Below, one piece after another: positions 27,098-35,700 of a DNA stretch of 64,000 nucleotides; within the stretch, counting starts at the first letter, position 1, and each line of letters starts with the position of its first letter. The translations under genes and the position numbers were made by a program. The stretch spans positions 5,590,744 to 5,654,743 of the forward strand of contig NC_019892.1 in NCBI RefSeq assembly GCF_000242455.2, in the 5' to 3' direction. The notes under the pieces were generated by a model, which saw only the letters and a program-made list of their open reading frames with translations, was not told the DNA's origin and did no database searches. This stretch comes from Singulisphaera acidiphila DSM 18658. GTDB lineage: Bacteria > Planctomycetota > Planctomycetia > Isosphaerales > Isosphaeraceae.

Positions 27098-27522
27098 GGT
27101 TCGTCCATAATGGGATTTGGTTTCGATGAGGATGCGGGTTTCCTTCGGTCCAGCAGGACGAAACAGCCCACTCCCAGGGCCCACACCGCTAAGGCTGCCA
27201 ACCAAAGGTAATAGCCGATCCGTAATTCAAACCTGCCTTGCTCTTCCACCGCAAGTAAGGAGGCCACCGGCAAGAGATTGATGCAGGCCATGAGGAACGC
27301 CAGACGAGTTTGCTTTTTCCACAGCCGTCTCACTGAGAGGATCATTGCGGCCGTTGACGGCCAATTCAAGAAGCAATAACATGGCCCAAGCACGATAAAC
27401 CAGCCCGGAAGCTCCGTTCCTCCCTCCAAGAAGCCGCCCCGTCCCCAGCAACCCGGAAGAAGGCACGCCGCCAGGTAGAGGCTGGCAACTGCACAGGTCA
27501 ATGCGTACTTCGCTTGCCGCAA
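27094..27522 (-). CDS. Four-helix membrane protein
   Basis: 142 residues with about four hydrophobic helices (ALTCAVASLYLAACLLPG, WFIVLGPCYCFLNWP, LAFLMACINLLPVASLLAV, YYLWLAALAVWALGVGCFVL). No family recognised. It is translationally coupled to the small membrane protein that follows, so the two products may work together in the membrane. Confidence 0.6.
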   Translation of the reverse strand: MRQAKYALTCAVASLYLAACLLPGCWGRGGFLEGGTELPGWFIVLGPCYCFLNWPSTAAMILSVRRLWKKQTRLAFLMACINLLPVASLLAVEEQGRFELRIGYYLWLAALAVWALGVGCFVLLDRRKPASSSKPNPIMDEP

Positions 27523-27631
27523 GTGGTCGTCCTTGACTTGGAGTCTTCAGGGTGCCTTAATAAAACAAAATGGCAATCATGATTTGAATTTTAAGGTTAT
27601 ATTTATTTTTTTATTTTTGGAGCATGGAATA

Positions 27632-27967
27632 TTATTGAGAGTTCGTTGGCTTGTTCTTCGTGCGGTCAGCTTGAGACAGCTTTCGCCTGTATTTTGAGAC
27701 AATTGCACCAACCGGCATGGAATTGGCGTCGTGGATCTCACGATCGAGCTTATCGAGCCGAGCCGTCACGATTGCGTGCGACTGGTTACTCACAACCACT
27801 TGGGAACGTTCGGCTTTGAGCATTCGGATCTTCGCGAGTCGGACTTCCTCAGCAGCCTGATTGACTTTTCCTGCGTTCTCGCCCCGATCGAGGCTGCGAA
27901 GCAGGTCGCTCTCTCTTTCGGTCAAGTGTGACCGTTTCTTACCATACCACGGCACATAGTTGGACAT
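27632..27967 (-). CDS. Hypothetical charged helical protein
   Basis: 111 residues with no signal or membrane helix. Mostly amphipathic helix (TERESDLLRSLDRG, AAEEVRLAKIRMLKAERS, ARLDKLDREIH), probably a coiled coil, with a basic C-terminus. No family recognised. A very AT-rich tract of about 70 bases follows its stop codon and separates it from the membrane-protein pair. Confidence 0.45.
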   Translation of the reverse strand: MSNYVPWYGKKRSHLTERESDLLRSLDRGENAGKVNQAAEEVRLAKIRMLKAERSQVVVSNQSHAIVTARLDKLDREIHDANSMPVGAIVSKYRRKLSQADRTKNKPTNSQ

Positions 27968-28425
27968 CGCGGTCCCGCTCCGCGAGAAATAGGAGAAATC
28001 GTTCTCTCACTCACTTTAGACATTCTCTCCACGCCACAAGTTCAGGGTCGCCCTGACTCTTGTAAAAGGTTTGGGTAAAGCCTATGATTTCAGGTTGTGT
28101 CAGGTGCTAACTGAGCGATGCGTACTCAGCCTCGATAACATGATCGCACACGGACTCAACCTCCTCGACGTTTGTCTCCAAGCGGCAAATGGCGGATTGC
28201 CCAACATTCAGGCCGGTGGCAACACCTTCGGGGAGCCGGGTGGTCTCGATCCCGGGTTAGCCCGCCGGCTGGAATGGCTGGTCCGCGAGTCCGCCGGACG
28301 TTGGGCATATGCCCGACACGTCAAAGACGGCCCGTCGTTCACGTAGAAATGCACGCAGCACCGAGCGGCGGACGCTCACGGCGAATTCCCGTTCATTTTG
28401 CCTTGATCCCACTCCCGGAGCCGCC
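27968..28425. other. Gap upstream of the first DUF1559 gene
   Basis: No supported gene. Frames across it (for example 28071-28346) lack recognisable content. The region should hold the promoter of the DUF1559 gene; no convincing -35/-10 pair was seen. Confidence 0.4.
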
Positions 28426-29463
28426 ATGAATCCTGCCCGAAGACATGGTTTCACGCTGATCGAACTTTTGGTCGTCATTGCCATCATCGCCGTGCTCATT
28501 GCCCTGCTGTTGCCAGCCGTCCAGGCGGCCAGGGAAGCCGCCAGGCGGATGCAATGCACCAACAATCTGAAACAACTTGGTCTCGGGCTGATGAATTACG
28601 AAACGGTCAACGGAGCATTCCCACCGAAATCAATCCAGACTGGCATCGGCACCGCCGTCCCGACGACCGCGTTCGATTGGGGCACTTCGGCCCGACTCCT
28701 GCCCTTTATGGAGCAGGGACCGTTGTTTAACAGTATCAATTTTAGTTTCAAGTATCTGGATGTTGCCGAATCCACTGTCGGCAGCATGTCCTTAAACGTC
28801 CTGCTCTGCCCAAGCGAGCCAAGACGCGAGCCGATCCTGTTTCGAGGTTATTACTACGGCGTGAACAGCTACGCCTGGTGCGTTGGCGATTGGTACGTTT
28901 ATGGCGGCATGAGCGGCCCGCCGCCCCGGTGCGGCTTCGCCACCAACCTCAGCCGCCGGCTCGCCGACATCCTGGACGGCGCCAGCCAGACCGTATTCGC
29001 TTCCGAAGTGCGGACCTATCAGCCGCAATTACGGCACTGTTTCGGGGATGGTAGCGGCGGCACTTTCCCGACCTTGAACAATCCGGCAAGCACCCTCGAC
29101 CTGGCCGCGTCGATTGCCCTCATCACATCCTCTTCGACCTTTGGCCAATGTCAGATGATCGCCGAGGGCCACACGCGATGGGTCAAAGGCGATAGCTACC
29201 ACGGCGGGTTCACCACCGTTCTGCCGCCGAATACGCGCGCTCTCGGCCCCCAAAATCTCGACCTCGACCTCACATCCATCGACGAGGATGATGGCGGCCC
29301 GACCTATGCCGCCATCACCTCGCGGAGCTATCACCCGAGCGGAGTGAATGCCCTCTTTGGCGACGGCCGCGTTCAATTCATCAAGAACACGATCCATTTT
29401 CAGAGTTGGCGGTCGCTCGGAACCATCGGCGGCGGCGAGATCGTTAGCAGCGATGGTTATTAA
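28426..29463 (+). CDS. DUF1559 prepilin-like protein, H-x9-DG type
   Basis: 345 residues from the ATG at 28426; the longer frame upstream only adds non-family sequence. The N-terminus is a type IV prepilin signal (RRHGFTLIELLVVIAII) with cleavage expected after the Gly and a single membrane helix. It is followed by the planctomycete signature QAAREAARRMQCTNNLKQLG. The C-terminus carries H-x9-DG (YHPSGVNALFGDGRVQFI). Such proteins are exported by a pseudopilus-type machine and are greatly expanded in planctomycetes; their role is not settled. A related gene follows at 30219. Confidence 0.9.
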   Translation: MNPARRHGFTLIELLVVIAIIAVLIALLLPAVQAAREAARRMQCTNNLKQLGLGLMNYETVNGAFPPKSIQTGIGTAVPTTAFDWGTSARLLPFMEQGPLFNSINFSFKYLDVAESTVGSMSLNVLLCPSEPRREPILFRGYYYGVNSYAWCVGDWYVYGGMSGPPPRCGFATNLSRRLADILDGASQTVFASEVRTYQPQLRHCFGDGSGGTFPTLNNPASTLDLAASIALITSSSTFGQCQMIAEGHTRWVKGDSYHGGFTTVLPPNTRALGPQNLDLDLTSIDEDDGGPTYAAITSRSYHPSGVNALFGDGRVQFIKNTIHFQSWRSLGTIGGGEIVSSDGY

Positions 29464-30218
29464 ATGAAGTTGTGGTATTGTTTGCAGCTTTCTGTGCTGG
29501 GCGGACGGCCCTTTTGATCGTCAGGACGCCTGTTGACTAAAATGAACAACGCGATTTCATGTTATAGGAATGTGTGGATGATTGTCGAGTAGTTGTGCGC
29601 GCGACCGTTGGTTTTAGCCCCAACGGGGTGGCAAAAGATAAATAGATGTTATATTTTATTGGATATGAATATCTGTGTGTTTTGCGTGAAAGGGCTGCCT
29701 AGCCTGAGCGCAAAGTCTGTGGCATCGGTCCCGTTGGCATGACCCTTAGGCCGCCCTTTCAGGGCTTCTGATCCTCGAGATCGATTCCTCTGGGCTGACT
29801 TGGGACGCCCCGTTGGGGCTGAATTCGAACAAATGATTCCAAGACGCGTTCAGAATAGGCGGCTCGGTTGCCATGATCGGTGCGCTATACGACTGTAAAC
29901 TGCTGTAGGTGCCTCGCCACTCTTTTACAAGCCCTGTCGAGGCCGATCAAGTCGTTGGTGCCGTTGTCATCCGCGATTTGACCGGTCGCCAACCAGTCCT
30001 TGATCTTGCTCGGAGGACCAGTATCGCAAATTCTCGGGTAAATTGAGAAGTTCGAATTGCAGTACTCCTAAATTGTTAGAATGTGAAGATGCAAAATCGC
30101 AAAAAAACTTCATATGACGCCCACGGTTTCTTGGTAGGGGAATCTTAAAATTTGAGCCTGACCGCCTGCTTTCGGGCACTTCCCGCGAAGTCGCGCGACG
30201 TCCCGCGAGGAGTTATAT
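29464..30218. other. Gap between two DUF1559 genes, with decayed repeats
   Basis: No intact gene. An inverted pair built on 'agccccaacggggtgg' (29618-29633) and 'acgccccgttggggct' (29805-29820) looks like the worn ends of a repeat common in planctomycete genomes. Read leftward, about 30031-29897 gives an open stretch (IKDWLATGQIADDNG) that may be a gene remnant, but it has no start and was not recognised. The last 250 bases are AT-richer than the flanks. Confidence 0.4.
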
Positions 30219-31292
30219 TTGGCACAGCCCAGGATTAGCATGACCAAGCGCCGTCGCCACGGTTTCACTCTCATTGAGTTATTGGTCGTCATCGCCATCA
30301 TTGCTGTTTTGATCGCACTCCTCTTGCCCGCCGTGCAGGCCGCACGCGAGGCGGCCAGGCGGATGCAGTGCGCCAACAACCTCAAGCAGATCAGCCTCTC
30401 GATCTATAACTTCGAGTCGACCAATGGCCAACTCCCGGATGCTTGGGGGCCAGCCCCTGACGACGGAGATCCCACCAAGACGGGCAATGCCGGTAATAGC
30501 CGGGCCAACGTTCAGGCCCTTATTCTGGGTTATCTGGAGCAAGCAAACCTCTTTAACGCGTTCAACTTCCGGCTGGATGTCAACAGCAAGGTCCAAAACA
30601 ACACCGCTAGTTTTCAGCAGGTCTCGACGTATCTCTGCCCGTCGGACGCCTCGAGCGAGAGGTTGGGAGGGACCGGCAATAACAACTACTTCGCCAGTCT
30701 GGGCGGTACGGCCAGCCAGAGGATCGGTTCGGCGGCTGGCGAGGAACCCGATTCGGTGAGCCTGGGCCTCTTCAACGTTCGGGTCAACTCCGATGCGCCT
30801 CGGGGTAACCCCGACTGGCAGAAGGTCACGAGCCGGGTCCGCATCGCCGACATCATCGACGGCACGTCCAACACGGCCATGTTCGCTGAGATCAAGCGCT
30901 CGACGTTGCCTAGCGGGAGCGGGACCGGGCAGCCGGCGGATCATCCCAGCCGCGTTTTTTACTTCGGTACCGGTTTCGACAACTCCAAGCCGAAGCTGCC
31001 GGAGTGCAACACGGGGTCGAGCCTCGCCTATCGCGGTATGCAGTATTATCGCAACCTGCCGATCACTACCACGTATACGCACACCGTACCGCCCAACTAC
31101 CGGGGCTTCGACTGCGGGTCGTCGAACTTCTTCGCCGCGCACATCGCGGCCCGTAGCTACCACCCCGGCGGGGTGAACGCGGTGTTCGCCGACGGGTCAG
31201 TCCACTTCATCAAAGACTCGATCAACCCCGGCGTCTGGCGGGCGATCGGCACGCGGGGCGGCGGCGAGGTTATTGGCGCTGACCAATATTGA
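30219..31292 (+). CDS. DUF1559 prepilin-like protein, H-x9-DG type
   Basis: Up to 357 residues. Two starts are possible: a TTG at 30219 with GAGGAG six bases upstream, or an ATG at 30240 with AGGA five bases upstream; the product differs only by seven residues before the prepilin signal (RRRHGFTLIELLVVIA). The signature REAARRMQCANNLKQIS and the C-terminal H-x9-DG (YHPGGVNAVFADGSVHFI) are intact. It shares its layout with the product of the gene at 28426 and is followed 45 bases later by a lipoprotein gene. Confidence 0.9.
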   Translation: MAQPRISMTKRRRHGFTLIELLVVIAIIAVLIALLLPAVQAAREAARRMQCANNLKQISLSIYNFESTNGQLPDAWGPAPDDGDPTKTGNAGNSRANVQALILGYLEQANLFNAFNFRLDVNSKVQNNTASFQQVSTYLCPSDASSERLGGTGNNNYFASLGGTASQRIGSAAGEEPDSVSLGLFNVRVNSDAPRGNPDWQKVTSRVRIADIIDGTSNTAMFAEIKRSTLPSGSGTGQPADHPSRVFYFGTGFDNSKPKLPECNTGSSLAYRGMQYYRNLPITTTYTHTVPPNYRGFDCGSSNFFAAHIAARSYHPGGVNAVFADGSVHFIKDSINPGVWRAIGTRGGGEVIGADQY

Positions 31293-31337
31293 AGGTGACA
31301 GACTTCCCCCTGGTGATCTCGCAGGAGCAGTCACTCC

Positions 31338-31757
31338 ATGAATCGCGGCTTGAGATTTCTCGGCGTTGTCCTGGGGGTTTCGCTGGCCTACCAGGCCGGC
31401 TGCGGGGGGACGTCGACGCCGACTCCCCTCGTTGAGGTGCCCCCCGGTCAGGTCGAGCTGCAAGAGGTTGGGGAGATGTATCGCATCTTCATCGACGACA
31501 ACAAGCGGCCCGCCCGCGCTAGTAAGGACCTGTTGAAATATGCGGCGGCCTTCACATTCGGCTCGATGGCCCTCCAAGAGAAGGAGGTGGTCGTCTTCTG
31601 GGGGGCCAGTCTCCAGCCTGATTCTACCACCGTGCTCGCTTACCAGAAGGCGGTGCCCGAATCGGGAGGGGTGGTCCTCCTCCAGGATGGCCAGACGGTC
31701 AAGTCGATGACGGCCCAGGAGTTCCAGTCTGCCCCCAAGGCTGGCTCGGTGCGTTAG
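31338..31757 (+). CDS. Small lipoprotein downstream of a DUF1559 gene
   Basis: 139 residues. The signal ends in a lipobox-like LAYQAGCGG near residue 22, so the mature protein should be lipid-anchored. A mixed alpha/beta domain of about 100 residues follows (VGEMYRIFIDDNKRPARASK, EVVVFWGASLQPDSTTVLAY). Planctomycetes often encode such short lipoproteins right after DUF1559 genes, which suggests a joint function. The exact role is unknown. Confidence 0.7.
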   Translation: MNRGLRFLGVVLGVSLAYQAGCGGTSTPTPLVEVPPGQVELQEVGEMYRIFIDDNKRPARASKDLLKYAAAFTFGSMALQEKEVVVFWGASLQPDSTTVLAYQKAVPESGGVVLLQDGQTVKSMTAQEFQSAPKAGSVR

Positions 31758-32026
31758 CTTACCGCCATGCCTGGCGCCATGCAGAACGGATCCGGCCTTC
31801 GCATTCGCGGAATCGGTGCCGCCCCGCTTCAATTTGAGCCGCTCGGGGGTTATCAACGAAGTTGAGGACCGATTTGGCGAGCACGTTCTATTTTCAGGCC
31901 GAATCCAGCGAAACCGTTTTGCCGCCGTCTAACCCGCGACGCTGCCGTATGCCCTGCCCGCAAGCACCCTCACCCCTCACCCAGGAGAGGGGTTTTCTCC
32001 GCCTCGCTTGGGAGAGTCTCCTCAAC

Positions 32027-32340
32027 TCAGACCTCTGGATTAAGGGACTCGACTGCGACAAGTGGGCGTACACACGCCGGAACACTTCCGCATACGGGCA
32101 ACCGCTCGAGAACTTTCACCCACACCTTGCGAACCGCCACTCGGACCGACGCCCCGATCTTCAAGAGCTTCAGCCGGATCGTTTGGCACTGCGCCTCGGC
32201 CATCGCCGTACCCGCCAGGCCCAGTCGACGCAACGCCTCCAACAAGATATTGGCAATTAACGATAAGAAAAACCGAGTATGGTTGGCCACCCATCGTTTC
32301 GAGCGTTCAGAGTTTCTTGCCTCGACGGATATCGTGCAAC
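32027..32340 (-). pseudogene. C-terminal remnant of an IS1380-type transposase
   Basis: Read leftward, the frame gives WVANHTRFFLSLIANILLEA then RRLGLAGTAMAEAQCQTIRL and KLLKIGASVRVAVRKV, which matches the end of IS1380-family DDE transposases. The preceding 'LDRAS' lies in a broken context, so the catalytic core is lost. No terminal inverted repeats were identified. It marks a past insertion next to the reverse-transcriptase operon. Confidence 0.65.
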
Positions 32341-32386
32341 GGGAGGCGCGATCGAGTCAACGACGAGTTGGAGCAGAGAACAGGGA

Positions 32387-32464
32387 CTCTCCGACCCTTC
32401 TAAGCTCTATGATCGGACCAACGATCAGATCACCCTCGACGAAGTCGAGCGGATTGCGATCTAA
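32387..32464 (+). pseudogene. C-terminal remnant of a tyrosine integrase
   Basis: The last 25 codons before a TAA read LSDPSKLYDRTNDQITLDEV then ERIAI. This is the kind of ending seen in planctomycete integrases, with the catalytic Tyr in KLYDRT. The rest of the gene is missing. It lies only about 40 bases from the end of the reverse-transcriptase gene, which suggests the RT operon entered within, or next to, an older mobile element. Confidence 0.55.
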
Positions 32465-32505
32465 CCTTTTCAATCACATCACCCACCAGCCAACGACACA
32501 ATCGC

Positions 32506-34314
32506 TCAATACTCCCCTTCGATCTCAAAAAGCGAACCGTCATCGGAATTTTCGCCTAAGCTCAATGCAGGAAGAAAAATGTCCTCGTCCTTGTCAAATC
32601 GCGTGCGTAGCAATTCGCCAATATCTAACGCTGGAGCCAAAAACAGGCTTTCTAACTCGTCTATAAAAGACATATCGTCATGCGATCGTTCCTGTGGTGA
32701 GATGCCAGCCGCCAATTTCAACGCTGTCCTAGTATAATCATTTTTTCTGTATTTGAACTGTTCGATCCAATCCATCGAAGGCTTGCAAAGTCCGTAGAGC
32801 GAAAGCATGATCACAGCATCCCTATGTTTCCACAGCGGCATTGCCGCCCAATCAATTTGCGGCAGATCGAGTTGCGTTTCAGACCACAACTGAGCGAATG
32901 CCGCTACTGCGGGGCCTGGAAACTGGGATAGCTCCGTCACATCGCCAGAAATCATCGCATCATATAGTGCACGCGTTGATGCCAGTTCGTCGATTTTTGG
33001 AAGGAGCATCGCGTACTGATTTAATGATTCGCGGGGCAACAAATACAGAAGCCGGTTGAAGGTAAAACGCCATGTTTGTACCGCCCAGCGTCTCTTCATG
33101 CCTCCAAGTGGTAGGCCGTCCTCAGCTAATTCTTTCGCTTTGTTCTTATACTTTTGCCTGAGATACTGTGCGTGTCGCAAGAGTTCTTCTGGGTTAAGTT
33201 GTCCGCTAACCGTAGCGATACCGAATAACCTGGCAATTCTTTTAGCTAAGCGGCGAAATGGACGATAGGAGGCGTTTGCCTTGACCTTAGTGAATGGAAT
33301 CGCGAATTTTTCATGCTTGAACATTTCCTCGACTTGCTCAAACTCCTCTGGATTATGTGCGAGATATTGAGTTAGCTGTTTTACCAACTCTCCCAACGTG
33401 TAATCCGTTCTTTTCAATTCCGTTTCTTTGACATGTGTAGTCCATGCATGTGCTTCATGTGCATCGGTTTTGCCGTGGTTTACTTTCAACTTATCCCGTT
33501 CTGCCGTCTTTTCAAAGAATTGCTTAGCATGCTCAACGTCTTCTCGTTCAACCACCAACGCGACGTCATCGACGTACCGGAAATACCGACCCGGAAACTT
33601 CTTATCCATCGCATCGTCCACGTCCTCCATATAGATGGATGCGATTACGTGCGACATGGGTGGCCCTATCGGCAATCCACCCTTTTTTCTCTTTCTACAG
33701 ATTCCCTGGGCACTTTGAAGAACCGCGTCCTTTTCGTAATCGGTGATCGCTGATTGGTTAACTCGCGATTCAAACCGCTGGTAAGCCAATTCTGTGTCGA
33801 GATTCGGATAAAACCCTTTCAAATCCAGTACAATCACATACGGATTTCGTAATTGCTCCGCCGCCTTGGCAATCGCTCGTTCCCGAGCATGGTAGCCTTC
33901 CATGAAGTGACGGAAAATCTGATGCCCATTAGGTTTAGGCCAAAGGTAACTGAAGACGCAAGGCCCGGGCTGAAAAACCTCCTCTTGGCTGATTCGCCAC
34001 AACGCCCATACTTCCTGTAGCAGAGTCGTCGGGCTTCCGACGAGGCAGATGCGAAATTCTGGCTTGCCGGCTGCATCCAACCCTTTGAACAGGGAATGTT
34101 GCCAATAAGCAGGGCTTCTGCCCGTCTTCACTCGCCGATTCACGTAACCGACGGTCCATCGGTTAAGGATATAAGGATGAATTCGTTCAGCTAATATCCG
34201 GGCACCTGCATACGCTAGAGGATGCTCTCGCCTTAAGTAGTTGAGCACGCGTATGTGGATCAGCTTGCCAAGATCTTCGTTCCAATTTTTCAGCTCTTGC
34301 TTATCAGGTTTCAT
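32506..34314 (-). CDS. Reverse transcriptase of non-intron type, probable defence RT
   Basis: 602 residues. RT palm motifs are clear: VLDLKGFYPNLD (first catalytic Asp about 164), GLPIGPPMS (213-221) and FRYVDD with the YVDD box at 247-250. A helix-rich C-terminal half of about 300 residues follows, without the maturase and HNH domains of group II intron proteins. This layout resembles the Abi/UG 'defence-associated RT' groups. The gene overlaps the upstream methyltransferase gene by four bases, so the two are co-translated. Both are clearly more AT-rich than the chromosome around them, a sign of transfer. The nearby group II intron is on the other strand and cannot encode this protein. The exact RT subgroup was not determined. 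Confidence 0.85.
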   Translation of the reverse strand: MKPDKQELKNWNEDLGKLIHIRVLNYLRREHPLAYAGARILAERIHPYILNRWTVGYVNRRVKTGRSPAYWQHSLFKGLDAAGKPEFRICLVGSPTTLLQEVWALWRISQEEVFQPGPCVFSYLWPKPNGHQIFRHFMEGYHARERAIAKAAEQLRNPYVIVLDLKGFYPNLDTELAYQRFESRVNQSAITDYEKDAVLQSAQGICRKRKKGGLPIGPPMSHVIASIYMEDVDDAMDKKFPGRYFRYVDDVALVVEREDVEHAKQFFEKTAERDKLKVNHGKTDAHEAHAWTTHVKETELKRTDYTLGELVKQLTQYLAHNPEEFEQVEEMFKHEKFAIPFTKVKANASYRPFRRLAKRIARLFGIATVSGQLNPEELLRHAQYLRQKYKNKAKELAEDGLPLGGMKRRWAVQTWRFTFNRLLYLLPRESLNQYAMLLPKIDELASTRALYDAMISGDVTELSQFPGPAVAAFAQLWSETQLDLPQIDWAAMPLWKHRDAVIMLSLYGLCKPSMDWIEQFKYRKNDYTRTALKLAAGISPQERSHDDMSFIDELESLFLAPALDIGELLRTRFDKDEDIFLPALSLGENSDDGSLFEIEGEY

Positions 34315-35225
34315 TGCGGCCTTGTGTAATGAAGGACTGATGATCTAATTGCAAACTCCTGTTCGTTTAGCGAATGCCACCATTTGGCCTCACTAAATGG
34401 TGGCTCGTGATCTTCATCGTGATTGATTCGGAAGAGCGACCGGATGATTGCTGACAAGTTTTTGAGAAACGTTTTTCCGCCAGGGTCGCCAGGCTCAACC
34501 CAAAGCATTGTCGCATTTTTACTTGCAGTTCTTACAGAAATGTGACGCCATGATTCTTTAAATTTGTCGAACATTAGATTGCCGGCACCGCTGAAATTTG
34601 TCACAAGGACCAAGGATTCGTTGACTTCATCCACCGTTCGTAGCCACTCTTCGCAAAGATCGTGTGTGCTAAGGAGATCCGCCGCGTCCCATTCCCTCGT
34701 CGTCAATTCCAGGGCGATTGCCGTTGTTTTTAACGCGGTTCGCACGTGCTCCAACTGATCTCGGTAGATTTCGATTGCGTGAGGCGATACGTCAGCCGCG
34801 AGAATTTTGACGTGAATCGGCAGCGTCGGCAAAATCCCCGCAAGTCGTAGCTCATGTACCACGGACAGCACCCCCAAAGCCCCGGCACCTGTACCGCATG
34901 GGATATCAAGCATCGATATTTTGTGAGATGAGAATGTTTCCAGTAAATCACTCGGGATCTTACCAAATGCGGATTTCGTATCTAGTATGACATTCTGGAC
35001 TCTTACCACTGACGCAAAAAAGCGTAATGCAAAGTGTGCATTTGTGTCCTCTAGCGACGCGCCACCAAACACATGTTTCTTTGCGTTGGATTTTGCAAGA
35101 TCGATTAGATTTCTTGCGGTAAGCTCCTGCTCATAAGCCGCTTGCAGGTGCCTGGCGACGTGGTATCGCTCATTTTTCCAAAGTGTGGGCGGTAAGACAG
35201 CAGGTGGAAGGTAGGGCATGGTCAA
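34311..35225 (-). CDS. SAM-methyltransferase-like protein coupled to the RT
   Basis: 304 residues. A Rossmann glycine-rich motif I is seen at residues 105-118 (MLDIPCGTGAGALG), followed by the acidic strand KILAADVSPHAIEIY about 30 residues later, the normal spacing in class I methyltransferases. After that comes LVLVTNFSGAGNLMFDKF, where a catalytic NPPY-type motif would be expected in DNA methyltransferases; none is seen, so the substrate may not be DNA. The N-terminal 100 residues are helical and unrecognised. It is the first gene of the two-gene operon; its TGA overlaps the RT start codon. Confidence 0.75.
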   Translation of the reverse strand: MTMPYLPPAVLPPTLWKNERYHVARHLQAAYEQELTARNLIDLAKSNAKKHVFGGASLEDTNAHFALRFFASVVRVQNVILDTKSAFGKIPSDLLETFSSHKISMLDIPCGTGAGALGVLSVVHELRLAGILPTLPIHVKILAADVSPHAIEIYRDQLEHVRTALKTTAIALELTTREWDAADLLSTHDLCEEWLRTVDEVNESLVLVTNFSGAGNLMFDKFKESWRHISVRTASKNATMLWVEPGDPGGKTFLKNLSAIIRSLFRINHDEDHEPPFSEAKWWHSLNEQEFAIRSSVLHYTRPQ

Positions 35226-35261
35226 CAGGTTTTCGCACGAAGTATGGGCAGCGATTGTTCT

Positions 35262-35288
35262 CCAGGAAACAGTATATCTTGTTTCTGG
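35262..35288 (-). promoter_or_regulatory. Possible promoter/operator of the RT operon
   Basis: An inverted repeat (35262-35271 and 35280-35288, one bulged base) lies 37 bases upstream of the first gene. On the minus strand a TATACT box falls inside it, with a weak TTATCT 18 bases further upstream. A repressor bound here would cover the -10 box. Weak support; the motif could also be a simple hairpin. Confidence 0.35.
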
Positions 35289-35700
35289 CTAGGAAGATAA
35301 ATTATCTGGACTAGGTGTGGGTACCGCCATTTGTGTCAGTCTGACAGACACGCGATTTTATTGCAAGCATGCGTGGGGCGATGAAGCAGTTCCGTAAACT
35401 CCGTACGCTCTCCGGCCTCAGCGTTCGCGAAATGATCGAGGAAGGCCGATCGAGATCTAAATCCAGCAGAGAGGGTCCGCGTTCTCGAAGATGGCCGATC
35501 CAGGCAAGGCCCAATGGATTCGTGGGTTCAATGCGTGCTGGTATTGATGATGCTAACCACCCACTCGGTTTTAAGTCCCGCAGCGAGGATTGAGAAGCAA
35601 GGAAGAAGTGAAAACTGAGAGAGTCGTATCACGCAGTCATGCAAAATCTGTTGCGTTAGCTCAGGAGAATTGACTCGATCTCACTCCGATTGAGACCTGT
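35289..35700. other. Gap between the RT operon and the group II intron
   Basis: No firm gene. A 74-codon frame at 35369-35593 begins MKQFRKLRTLSGLSVREMIE and then loses meaning; it could be the remnant of a small antitoxin or regulator, but this is not certain. This stretch is the 5' exon side of the intron. Confidence 0.4.

Noticed and set aside
28071..28425. Upstream extension of the first DUF1559 gene or separate small gene
   Set aside because: The in-frame extension before the prepilin signal lacks family sequence, and the separate frame has no recognisable content.
32506..35700. Retron with msr/msd RNA
   Set aside because: No RNA-like structure with the expected inverted repeats was seen right upstream of the RT; the upstream neighbour is the methyltransferase gene and the RT is longer than retron RTs.
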